A DNA stretch of 5,800 nt from an uncultured euryarchaeote (GTDB taxonomy: Archaea > Thermoplasmatota > Poseidoniia > Poseidoniales > Poseidoniaceae): contig CALGEM010000126.1 of NCBI GenBank assembly GCA_937881505.1, positions 1 to 5,800 on the forward strand, given 5' to 3'. Made by a program: the position numbers and the translations under genes. Under the pieces are notes generated by a model that had not been told where the DNA came from, searched no databases, and saw nothing but the letters and a program-made list of their open reading frames with translations. The first letter of the stretch is position 1. Every line of letters starts with the position of its first letter. Below, piece after piece: positions 1 to 5,800 of the stretch.

Positions 1-2745
1 TTGGACACCAAACTGAACCTTGTGCTCGAACACCCGCTTGCCCCAGCGCTCAAGCCACTGGTGAACGATGTCACGGGCCACCAGTCCAACGGTGCCATCT
101 CACTCTCGGACCACTTTCGCGGCTTCATGAACAACACGTCCATTCTCACGCAGCCCGGCCTGACCACGCTGGGTGTGGTCACCGAACCACCGACCAACTG
201 GACGGATTGTTTCCCACTTGATTGTCTTGAGTTTGACGACGCCAACATCACCCAGGCTCACATCGACATGGCGGCCGCTCGGATGGCCGAGGCCTCGGAC
301 AATAATTTCCTGCGCTGGCTTTCCCTCGACCGCGGGTTCAAGGCCGACTACACCGCCTTCCAAGAAGGGCCGATTTACGGAAAATTGCTCTCCAACGGCA
401 CGTGGGAAGGGGCGTTGTGGGGCAAGGGCCGGTGGACCGGTTCCTCCACGTGGTTACTGGTGCAACTCGACAGCACAAAGTTGCAAGAGATGGGTTGGGA
501 AGTCGTGTGGAAGGACGCCCATCAAGAAAAAGAGATTCAATTCACCGACGAAGGTTTTCGCGTCGGCGGCTACCGTCTGGCTGACGGGCAATTGGTGCTC
601 CATCCTCCACAGTACACCGAAGAAGAATGTTTGGAACTTCAAGCCGAAGGGGCCGGTTGCGCCACCGAATGGACCTACATGGACCTCGAAGGCCACCTGC
701 GCTCTCACGACCGCACCACCGTCACCCTGCTGCTGGGCCAGGGCGTCAACGTGGAGGTGAATCGGGAACTGCAGTCCAGTGCGGGTCTCATCGCCATGAT
801 GGGTCTCGCCATCGTGATTTTGCTCTACGTCAGCCTGCGCCGCTGGTCGGACGTTGCCATCGTCATGTTCGCCTTGGGCGCCGCTCTCTTGTGGATGCAG
901 GGGATGATCGGCCACTTTGCCAACATCACAGGATGGTTTGGTTTGAGCCTCATCGCTCGGTCGCAATTCTCGAACCTCCTGCCGATTCTCGTGCTCGCGC
1001 TGGGCATTGACGACTCCTTGCACGCGCTGCATCGCTACAAGGAAGAGCGCGCCAACGGCAAGACCTCAGAGGAAGCCGGTAGCATCACGCTGTCCCGTGT
1101 TGGACGAGCCATCACCCTAACATCGTTGACGACCATGGCGGCCTTTGCCGCCAATCTGTTCAGCGATATCGCCGCCTTGCGCTCCTTCGGTATTGAAGCC
1201 GCTCTCGGCGTCTTGGCTGCGTTCATCCTGACCGGTTTGTGGGCGCCGCTGATTCGTGTCAGCGTGGACGATTGGCTGGAGGCTCGCAAGAAATCAACCG
1301 AGCAAGGCGACGTGAAATCCATCGTCAATCCGGATTGGTTGCGCCAAGTGACATTGGGTTCAGGTCAGCGGAAGCGGGCCACCATCATCGCCCTGATCGC
1401 CTTTGCCCTAACCATCCCGGCCGCTGTTGGCATGGCCAGTTTGGAAGGCGACTTCGCCGTTGAAGACTTCCTCGACGAGCGCTCCGACTTCGCCATCGGC
1501 GTTGATGAAATCGCTGACCGTTTTGCTGACGAAGGCGAGCCGGCCAACCTGCTGATTCTGGGCGACGTGCTCGACCCGCGAGTCTTTGCGGCCATTGACG
1601 AGTTCCGCCAAGACATGGACGCCCTGCCCGAGGGCGTGCCCGACAAAATCACCCGACAGCCCGACGGCACGATTGACATCCTCGCCCTCGACGAGATGGT
1701 CTTCGCCGCTCAAGGCAGCCTCGTGCTCGACAGTGCGCCCTTTGAAGAGGCGGGCTGGCAGCCTGATGTGGACGGCTTTGGCATGAACTGCTCCTTGGCC
1801 GGCAACGGACCGCTGGTGGACACGACCGACCGTGAGTGCCTGGCCTTCTTCTACGGCTTCCTCTCGCTCAACGGCGTGCCCGGGGTCGGCCCGATTCCTG
1901 ACATCCCCGCAAGCATCGTCCAGCTCTACATCATGCCCGTAGTCGACCTTGATCCTGAACGCCCGTGGCTCGACGTGAACGGCGACGACGCCGCCTACGA
2001 CATGATGCAAATTCGCTTCGGCATGACCCAGCCCGAGGATTTCCCCGGCATGCAAGGCGGCGTGGCTGAAGTGTGGCGGGATTTGGAGGTCTTCACCAAC
2101 CTCTCAAGTGGTACCTACGAGGAGCCCGGTGAGGAAGAAGACGACAAACCGCTGACGTGGGTCATGCTGACCGGTCGGCCCATCACCCGATTCACCGCTT
2201 CCACCGCCATGCAAGACGAAATGCAATCCTCACTCGTGCTCGGCTCCGTCTTCGTGCTGGCCTCCTTGACCATCGGCTTCCGCTCGCCCAAACAGGCGGT
2301 CGTCACCTTCGTCCCGATTTTCCTTGTCGTCGTGTGGCTCTACGGGCTGATGTACGTCGCCGGGGCTTCGCTCAACATCGTCACCGTCACCATCGCCACC
2401 ATTTCGCTGGGGGTGGGCATCGACTACTGTATTCACGTCACTGAGCGGTATCGCGAAGGGAGAGAAAACGGCGAGACGCACAACGATGCACTGGCCGCCG
2501 TTGGTGGTGCTTGCGGCTTGGCTTTGCTCGGCTCGGCCACCTCCGACATTGCCGGCTTCCTCGTCATCGCCCTCTCGCCGATGGGGCTGTTTGCAAACTT
2601 CGGCATCTTCTCGGCTGCGATGATCGCCCTTTCCCTGCTCGCCAGCCTGGTGTTGACGACCGCCGCCCTCGGCCTCATCAGCACACCCGCCGACAATGCT
2701 CCCACTTCCGTTGTATCGGCCCCTGCAAGCGATGAAGAGGCATGA
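1..2745 (+). CDS. RND/MMPL-superfamily exporter, 5'-partial
   Basis: Integral membrane transporter of the RND/MMPL (COG1033-like) superfamily, which exports lipids or other hydrophobic compounds using the ion gradient; the substrate cannot be read from the sequence. The reading frame is open from base 1. Residues 1-260 are an extracytoplasmic domain with no preceding membrane helix. Hydrophobic segments then lie near residues 262-279, 282-304, 322-340, 368-390 and 394-416, followed by a cytoplasmic linker, a helix at 459-478, a second large external domain (about 480-740), and five helices from 741 to 893. That is 11 of the usual 12, with TM1 missing, so the true start lies upstream and the TTG at base 1 is probably internal. 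The two halves repeat a GIDxxxHxxxRYxEgRxNG-type signature at residues 335-353 and 806-824 (D337 and D808), the RND internal duplication. Cysteine pairs C70/C75, C210/C220 and C597/C613 may form disulfides. The stop codon overlaps the next gene. The family is certain; the substrate is unknown. Confidence 0.9.
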   Translation: MDTKLNLVLEHPLAPALKPLVNDVTGHQSNGAISLSDHFRGFMNNTSILTQPGLTTLGVVTEPPTNWTDCFPLDCLEFDDANITQAHIDMAAARMAEASDNNFLRWLSLDRGFKADYTAFQEGPIYGKLLSNGTWEGALWGKGRWTGSSTWLLVQLDSTKLQEMGWEVVWKDAHQEKEIQFTDEGFRVGGYRLADGQLVLHPPQYTEEECLELQAEGAGCATEWTYMDLEGHLRSHDRTTVTLLLGQGVNVEVNRELQSSAGLIAMMGLAIVILLYVSLRRWSDVAIVMFALGAALLWMQGMIGHFANITGWFGLSLIARSQFSNLLPILVLALGIDDSLHALHRYKEERANGKTSEEAGSITLSRVGRAITLTSLTTMAAFAANLFSDIAALRSFGIEAALGVLAAFILTGLWAPLIRVSVDDWLEARKKSTEQGDVKSIVNPDWLRQVTLGSGQRKRATIIALIAFALTIPAAVGMASLEGDFAVEDFLDERSDFAIGVDEIADRFADEGEPANLLILGDVLDPRVFAAIDEFRQDMDALPEGVPDKITRQPDGTIDILALDEMVFAAQGSLVLDSAPFEEAGWQPDVDGFGMNCSLAGNGPLVDTTDRECLAFFYGFLSLNGVPGVGPIPDIPASIVQLYIMPVVDLDPERPWLDVNGDDAAYDMMQIRFGMTQPEDFPGMQGGVAEVWRDLEVFTNLSSGTYEEPGEEEDDKPLTWVMLTGRPITRFTASTAMQDEMQSSLVLGSVFVLASLTIGFRSPKQAVVTFVPIFLVVVWLYGLMYVAGASLNIVTVTIATISLGVGIDYCIHVTERYREGRENGETHNDALAAVGGACGLALLGSATSDIAGFLVIALSPMGLFANFGIFSAAMIALSLLASLVLTTAALGLISTPADNAPTSVVSAPASDEEA
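1003..1059 (+). other. RND signature motif, first half
   Basis: Encodes residues 335-353 at the end of a membrane helix (GIDDSLHALHRYKEERANG). It matches the second-half copy at 2416-2472 in spacing and in key residues: GID, H, RY, E, R and NG. This is the conserved helix-4-type element of MMPL/SSD-like RND proteins. It marks the first of the two homologous halves, with its acidic residue D337 likely in the ion-relay region (inferred from family knowledge). Confidence 0.75.
2416..2472 (+). other. RND signature motif, second half
   Basis: Encodes residues 806-824 (GIDYCIHVTERYREGRENG), the counterpart of the element at residues 335-353. The second acidic residue of the first copy (D338) is replaced by Y809, while D808 is kept. 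The paired motifs show that the protein is a full two-half RND permease, not a single-half SSD protein. Confidence 0.75.
2742..2745 (+). promoter_or_regulatory. ATGA stop/start overlap
   Basis: The TGA of the exporter (2743-2745) shares bases with the ATG at 2742 of the tetraspan protein. Such overlaps usually mean one transcript with re-initiation by the terminating ribosome. The link weakens if the true start is the ATG at 2790. Confidence 0.6.
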
Positions 2746-3806
2746 TCTCGGAGAAAACATCATCAAGCATCCGAGGCAAGACACCCCCGATGTCGGCTGC
2801 TCAAGACTACTACAATCAGGTCCTCGGTATGGGCCATTCACCTGAAAACGCCCTCGCTTACACCCGTCAACACTACCCGGATTTCGTCCCAGGTGTTGCC
2901 GAAGCCGTGGCTCCTCCCGTTCTCGCGCCCGTCTCGCAGCAACCCGTTCCGGCGGCTCAACCCGTGGCCCAGCCCGCCGTGTCGGCTGCGCCTGCTCAAG
3001 CAGCCCCGGTCGCTGCCGCTCCTGCCGTCGCTGCACCCGCCGCTGCAGCGCCCAGCACCTATGCGCCCATGGCCGCCACCCCGCTGCCCGCAGGGGGCAC
3101 GACCCCGATGATGTGGGGTGCTGTGGCGTGCATCGTGTTCGCCTTGCTCCTCTCGATGGCCGGGCAGTTCAGTCATTCATGGATTGTCGACAACGAAGAT
3201 GAAGGCAGCAGTTTCGGCCTTACGACGGTTCGCGTGGATTGCAGCATGGCAGAAGGCGACTTGAGCGACAACGTGACAAAGGAGGCTGCGGTGGACGAAT
3301 GCAAGGTGATGGCGTACACACTTTACGCCGAAGACATGGAAGCAGCCTTGGCTGAGAACCTCACGGCTGACGACATCGACGATGTCATCGTGGGCCAGAT
3401 TGAGGATGTGTGCGACAACACCTACGCATATGCATCCGCCCTTTTTGTGGGCAACGAGTCCGTGCTGGCCGACTTAGCAGAGGATCGCGACACCTGCCTT
3501 GAGACGCCCGCCGCTGGATCAAACGGTGGTATCGTCCTCTGGCTGGGTTCCATCGGCGCTCTGCTCGGCACCGTCATGCTCGCATCCGGCTCCATCGGCC
3601 GCAGCCTCCCAGCCAACGCAGAACAACACGGAAAGTGGGCCGGCATGGCCGCTGGCGTGTTGATGCTCCTCGCCGTTTTGGTGTGGTGGATCTTGCTGCC
3701 CGATACCGACACGGACACCTCAGCGGGCATGGGCGTGTGGATGACGGTGCTTGGCGGTGTGCTCGGCCTCGTAGCAGGCGTATTGGCCTTCTTGGACCAG
3801 AAGTGA
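2742..3806 (+). CDS. Four-helix membrane protein with Ala/Pro linker
   Basis: Unrecognised by function. From the ATG at 2742 it has 354 residues. A short helical motif at 17-50 (MSAAQDYYNQVLGMGH... ending YTRQHYPDF) is followed by an Ala/Pro/Val-rich linker (about 52-118). TM1 lies at about 123-143, then an acidic external domain at about 144-262 with four cysteines (C167, C187, C224, C252; two disulfides possible), then TM2 about 263-285, TM3 about 299-319 and TM4 about 329-351. The predicted topology puts the N-terminus inside and the Cys-rich loop outside. The start codon overlaps the exporter stop (ATGA), which implies translational coupling. GAAGAGG lies only one base before this ATG, too close for a good ribosome site, so an internal ATG at 2790 (residue 17, where the helical motif begins) is a reasonable alternative start. 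A role accessory to the exporter is only inferred from the overlap. Confidence 0.85.
   Translation: MISEKTSSSIRGKTPPMSAAQDYYNQVLGMGHSPENALAYTRQHYPDFVPGVAEAVAPPVLAPVSQQPVPAAQPVAQPAVSAAPAQAAPVAAAPAVAAPAAAAPSTYAPMAATPLPAGGTTPMMWGAVACIVFALLLSMAGQFSHSWIVDNEDEGSSFGLTTVRVDCSMAEGDLSDNVTKEAAVDECKVMAYTLYAEDMEAALAENLTADDIDDVIVGQIEDVCDNTYAYASALFVGNESVLADLAEDRDTCLETPAAGSNGGIVLWLGSIGALLGTVMLASGSIGRSLPANAEQHGKWAGMAAGVLMLLAVLVWWILLPDTDTDTSAGMGVWMTVLGGVLGLVAGVLAFLDQK
2895..3095 (+). repeat. Ala/Pro-rich low-complexity linker
   Basis: Encodes about residues 52-118 of the tetraspan protein, dominated by Ala, Pro, Val and Gln with irregular AAP, AQP and APV units. It is C-rich DNA with imperfect internal repetition (gccgct, cccgtc, gctgc units). 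It reads as a flexible cytoplasmic tether between the N-terminal helical motif and the membrane domain, not as a folded domain. Confidence 0.7.
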
Positions 3807-3893
3807 ACCCTGATTGGGCGGTGACTTCATCAAGGGTTGAGCCTGCGCTTACCTTGCCGTCTTTGGGGTTGGCCCCGGGAAGGTGGTGGCGAT
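3807..3893 (+). other. Intergenic gap before pus10
   Basis: The 87 bases between the tetraspan stop and the preferred pus10 ATG contain no clear archaeal TATA box/BRE, no T-rich terminator and no strong hairpin; ggggttggcccc at 3865-3876 gives only a 4-bp stem. pus10 may be read through from upstream genes or use a promoter I cannot see. Confidence 0.5.
3881..3885 (+). promoter_or_regulatory. Shine-Dalgarno-like site for pus10
   Basis: AGGTG lies 8 bases before the ATG at 3894, inside gggaaggtggtggcgat. It pairs with the archaeal 16S 3' end (complement of AGGAGGTGATC, imperfectly). This supports ATG 3894 over the in-frame TTG at 3837, which would add 19 residues (Arg- and Trp-containing) unlike the acidic N-terminus that follows. 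Confidence 0.5.
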
Positions 3894-5096
3894 ATGGCAG
3901 GCAACGAACCCGATACGGCCGAGGACATCGACGACGATGAAGACGACTGGATGAAGTACGCCAACGCTGGCTTTGGTGAGACGGATTATTCCCTGTGGGA
4001 CGATGTTGAACCGGTGGAGGAAGACGAAGCCCACCAGCAAGAAGTCGCCATGCAACTGGGCACCCACGTCGAGGAAATCCCTCGGGCGCCCCGCCCAGCC
4101 GGACTCAAGCATCTGGTCCGCCAAGGTACCTGCGACGCCTGTTTGGGCCGTGTGGGTGGCAAGCGCACCTACGGTCAATCGCTGGAAGAAGCCGGAAAAG
4201 GTGTGCGGGACTCGGTGGTGGAACAGGACAGCCATTTGGCCAATGTTCGAGAAGACGAGCCGTTGTGCCCCTTTTGCGAGAACCTCTTCGAGGAAGTGGA
4301 CCTGCTCGCTGACATCATTTTTGACGCAATTGAGCCCTACGACATCAGCCGACTCCAACTCGGCGCACGCTTCCCCAAGGACCAGATGGAAGAGGAAGAA
4401 AAGCTCCGCAAGCGCCTCGGTGCGGGCGGTTCTGACCCTCTGAAGTCCTCCTTGGTGGAGGAGATTGGCAAGCGCCTGAAGGACCGCTTGGACGGCATCA
4501 CGATGGTCAGCGACAAGCCCGACGTGTTGGCGCTCATCGACGTGCTGACGCTGACGGTGGAGTTGGATGTGCGAGCCGTGTATGTTTACGGACGCTACCG
4601 AAAACTCGAGCGTGGCATCCCCCAAACGCGCTGGCCGTGCCGAGCCTGCAAGGGACGAGGATGCGAGCGCTGCAACCAAACGGGGCTTCAGTACGAAAAG
4701 AGCGTCCAGGACCTCGTGGGCAACCCGATGCTGGAGATTTTCCAGGGCACGGAACACGCCTTCCACGGCATGGGTCGAGAGGACATCGACGTGCGCTGTT
4801 TAGGCCGTGGACGGCCCTTTGTGCTTGAAATCAAAGAGCCTCGAAAGCGCAGTTTCAACGCCGAAAAGTTGGCCGAAATCATCAACGAAGCGGCCAAAGG
4901 TTCGGTCGAGGTCTCGTCCATTCGCCCTTCGTCGCGCAGCGAAGTCGTGCGCATCAAGGACACGCCGGCTGAGAAATCCTACACCATTCGCTTCACGATT
5001 GAACCCATGAACGAAGCGGAGTACGCCGTGTTGACCGCTCCGGTGGACATGACCAAAGAAGAATGCCGCGTTTCATCGCCGATATATTCGGCATAG
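3894..5096 (+). CDS. pus10: tRNA pseudouridine synthase Pus10, C-terminally truncated
   Basis: Pus10 makes pseudouridine at positions 54 and 55 in the T-loop of archaeal tRNAs. The frame from ATG 3894 has 400 residues. In order: an acidic extension (about 5-60); a zinc-binding CxxC pair C80/C83 with C125/C128 (CPFC); a THUMP-like RNA-binding region (about 130-245); a second CxxC-x4-CxxC knuckle at 249-260 (CRACKGRGCERC); then the synthase core with HGMGREDIDVR at 291-301. D297 is the expected catalytic aspartate, by alignment with the GRTD motif of TruA. RPFVLEIKEPRKR follows at 307-319. The match to the family holds to about residue 391. The last 9 residues (RVSSPIYSA) do not fit, and the usual C-terminal segment (the QRTPxRVxHRRADLxR and GTYxKEF regions, about 80 residues) is absent, so the product would not be a working enzyme. 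The cut coincides with the junction to bacterial-type DNA. The family call is very strong; the real 3' end is not in this window. Confidence 0.93.
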   Translation: MAGNEPDTAEDIDDDEDDWMKYANAGFGETDYSLWDDVEPVEEDEAHQQEVAMQLGTHVEEIPRAPRPAGLKHLVRQGTCDACLGRVGGKRTYGQSLEEAGKGVRDSVVEQDSHLANVREDEPLCPFCENLFEEVDLLADIIFDAIEPYDISRLQLGARFPKDQMEEEEKLRKRLGAGGSDPLKSSLVEEIGKRLKDRLDGITMVSDKPDVLALIDVLTLTVELDVRAVYVYGRYRKLERGIPQTRWPCRACKGRGCERCNQTGLQYEKSVQDLVGNPMLEIFQGTEHAFHGMGREDIDVRCLGRGRPFVLEIKEPRKRSFNAEKLAEIINEAAKGSVEVSSIRPSSRSEVVRIKDTPAEKSYTIRFTIEPMNEAEYAVLTAPVDMTKEECRVSSPIYSA

Positions 5097-5509
5097 AGCT
5101 GATCGAGGGAAATCGAATTCTTGTACGGGCCGTGGCCCTTCGTGTCGGCTCCCGTCAAATACTGGTCGGCATTGGAATGACCGTGGACGCGCCTGACTGC
5201 GGGATGGGAAAGACCTGCATACACCGTGACATCGCTTCGAAGAGGCTCGAGGACGTTCAGGACCTTGGTGAATTCGAAATCCTTTTCTCCACCATGAGGA
5301 AACCAACTCCAATCCTTCCAAGCCGGGTCTTCCTTGAGGGGAACACCGACTCCATCCGGGTGGTATATGCTTACGAATCGCTTTGGAGGCTTGCCCGAAG
5401 GTTCACTTCCGGAGCCAAAGGATTCGAACCACGGCAATGCGAGAGCAAGGCCGGCACCACGCAAAAAGGTTCTGCGTCCCAAAGAGTTTGGTTTGTCGTA
5501 AGTATTCAT
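4979..5509 (-). CDS. DUF1552 protein, N-terminal fragment with Tat signal
   Basis: DUF1552 proteins are exported proteins of unknown function, abundant in Planctomycetota and Verrucomicrobiota. From the ATG at 5509 the protein begins MNTYDKPNSLGRRTFLRGAG followed by LALALPWFESFG. This is a twin-arginine signal (R12, R13, F15, L16) and hydrophobic segment. Family-like sequence follows: PKRFVSIYHPDGVG, an aromatic DW-W-FPHGG region, LEPLRSDVTVYAGLSHP, HGHSNADQYLTGAD, SLDQLYAEYIGDETRHSSLVMST. Sense ends near base 5045, after about 155 residues of a protein that is normally over 400. The remaining codons, to the stop at 4979-4981, are antisense of Pus10 and should be ignored. An in-frame TTG at 5536 would add 9 residues ahead of the Tat motif; the ATG is preferred because it places the Arg pair near the N-terminus and follows a purine-rich aagaaaagcggcgg. 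The gene lies 34 bases after the DUF1585 gene, probably in the same operon. Confidence 0.85.
   Translation of the reverse strand: MNTYDKPNSLGRRTFLRGAGLALALPWFESFGSGSEPSGKPPKRFVSIYHPDGVGVPLKEDPAWKDWSWFPHGGEKDFEFTKVLNVLEPLRSDVTVYAGLSHPAVRRVHGHSNADQYLTGADTKGHGPYKNSISLDQLYAEYIGDETRHSSLVMSTGAVNTAYSASFMGSIVKRMV
5045..5070. other. Probable chimeric junction, archaeal to bacterial DNA
   Basis: Left of this interval the + strand codes archaeal Pus10; right of it the - strand codes a DUF1552 protein. Between about 5042 and 5066 both strands look like real protein: VDMTKEEC on +, HSSLVMST on -. This means the two sources share a short similar stretch at the join. Base composition and codon choice also shift here, from GC-ending codons to mixed ones. 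Neither gene is complete across the point. A chimera from assembly or amplification is the best explanation; a true recombination event is the alternative. Confidence 0.8.
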
Positions 5510-5543
5510 CCGCCGCTTTTCTTTAAAATAAACCAAGAAGGAA
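5510..5543 (-). other. Short AT-rich intergenic spacer
   Basis: The 34 bases between the DUF1585-type stop (5544-5546, TAA on -) and the DUF1552 ATG are A+T-rich, ending in a purine-rich run before the start. There is no terminator hairpin, which fits co-transcription of the two - strand genes. Confidence 0.5.
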
Positions 5544-5800
5544 TTACTTCGAGTTAAAAATCCCGCTTTGGGTAACTAGATAAATGAGGTCTCCCAGACG
5601 ATCGCCCTTTTTTCTGAATTCCGCCGCGAGGTCTTCCACCTCGGCATGATCGGAAAAGGAAAGGGGGCGACCGAGGGCATAGGTGGTCATCTTTCGGACC
5701 ATGGCTCGGGCAAATTGATCCTGTCTTTCCTGAAGCAAATAGCGCTTCAGTCCATTCATCCCATTCAAGGGCTGCTTGTTGAAAAGAACGGCGGCGGCGG
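5544..5800 (-). CDS. DUF1592/DUF1588/DUF1585-type protein, C-terminal fragment
   Basis: Only the last 85 codons are in the window; the frame stays open to the right edge. The sequence begins AAAVLFNKQPLNGMNGLKRY and continues with LLQERQDQFARAMVRKMTTYALGRPL, an acidic helix (HAEVEDLAAEFRKK) and GDRLGDLIYLVTQSGIFNSK. The elements L-x6-FAR-x4-K-x-TYALGR-x-L, then a helical stretch and L-x-LI-x2-V-x-S-x-xF, are the DUF1585 C-terminal domain of large planctomycete/verrucomicrobial proteins that also carry DUF1587, DUF1592 and DUF1588, often with a cytochrome-c-like domain. These proteins are usually encoded directly before a DUF1552 gene, as here. Function is unproven; a role in an exported oxidative or polysaccharide-linked system has been suggested only by context. 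TTG 5768 and ATG 5759 are internal, not starts. Confidence 0.83.
   Translation of the reverse strand, partial: AAAVLFNKQPLNGMNGLKRYLLQERQDQFARAMVRKMTTYALGRPLSFSDHAEVEDLAAEFRKKGDRLGDLIYLVTQSGIFNSK

Noticed and set aside
454..1032. 192-codon open frame on the - strand, inside the exporter
   Set aside because: It lies fully antisense to strong RND coding sequence, is low in hydrophobic order and rich in His/Gln/Arg; a shadow of GC-rich codons.
1408..2055. 215-codon open frame on the - strand
   Set aside because: Antisense to the exporter's second external domain, with no recognisable domain; a shadow frame.
2230..3036. 268-codon open frame on the - strand spanning the exporter/tetraspan boundary
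   Set aside because: It covers parts of two well-supported + strand genes, is Arg/Gly/Glu-rich with no motif, and comes from GC-rich codon bias.
3865..3876. Possible hairpin ggggttggcccc before pus10
   Set aside because: The stem is only 4 bp with no following T-run; not a supportable terminator or riboswitch.
3849..4766. 305-codon open frame on the - strand, over pus10
   Set aside because: The + strand carries clear Pus10 motifs across the same bases; the - frame is an antisense shadow.
4979..5044. C-terminal 22 codons of the - strand DUF1552 frame
   Set aside because: These bases are the + strand Pus10 coding sequence (about residues 362-383); the - reading past the junction is accidental.
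5063..5557. 164-codon open frame on the + strand over the DUF1552 gene
   Set aside because: The - strand has a Tat signal and DUF1552 family motifs; the + frame shows no domain.

Overview
The window reads as two unrelated pieces of DNA joined at about 5045-5070. Bases 1 to about 5066 look archaeal: G+C-rich, densely packed, all genes on the + strand. They carry the 3' part of an RND/MMPL-family exporter, a four-helix membrane protein that overlaps it by ATGA, and an archaeal-type tRNA pseudouridine synthase Pus10. Pus10 occurs in archaea and eukaryotes and is not a normal bacterial gene. The gene style (large MMPL exporter, Ala/Pro linker proteins ahead of membrane domains, acidic extensions) fits marine Euryarchaeota of the Marine Group II/Poseidoniales type. 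That placement is an impression from gene style and has not been tested by a search.

From about 5045 to 5800 the sequence is less G+C-rich and codes on the - strand. It holds the C-terminal end of a DUF1592/DUF1588/DUF1585-type protein (open at the right edge), followed after 34 bases by the N-terminal part of a Tat-exported DUF1552 protein. This gene pair, in this order, is typical of Planctomycetota and Verrucomicrobiota and is not known to me from archaea.

At the join both proteins are cut. Pus10 stops after 400 codons without its C-terminal catalytic-fold part. DUF1552 is recognisable for about 155 residues and then runs into antisense of Pus10. A stretch of about 20 bases there makes family-like sense on both strands, which looks like a microhomology-mediated chimera from assembly or amplification. 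A real rearrangement is possible but less likely.

In the archaeal part, the exporter and the tetraspan protein are probably co-transcribed and translationally coupled. Pus10 follows after an 87-base gap with its own Shine-Dalgarno-like site and acts independently in tRNA modification. I saw no RNA genes, insertion sequences, CRISPR arrays or convincing terminators. The most useful result for a reader is the chimeric junction, not a new system.
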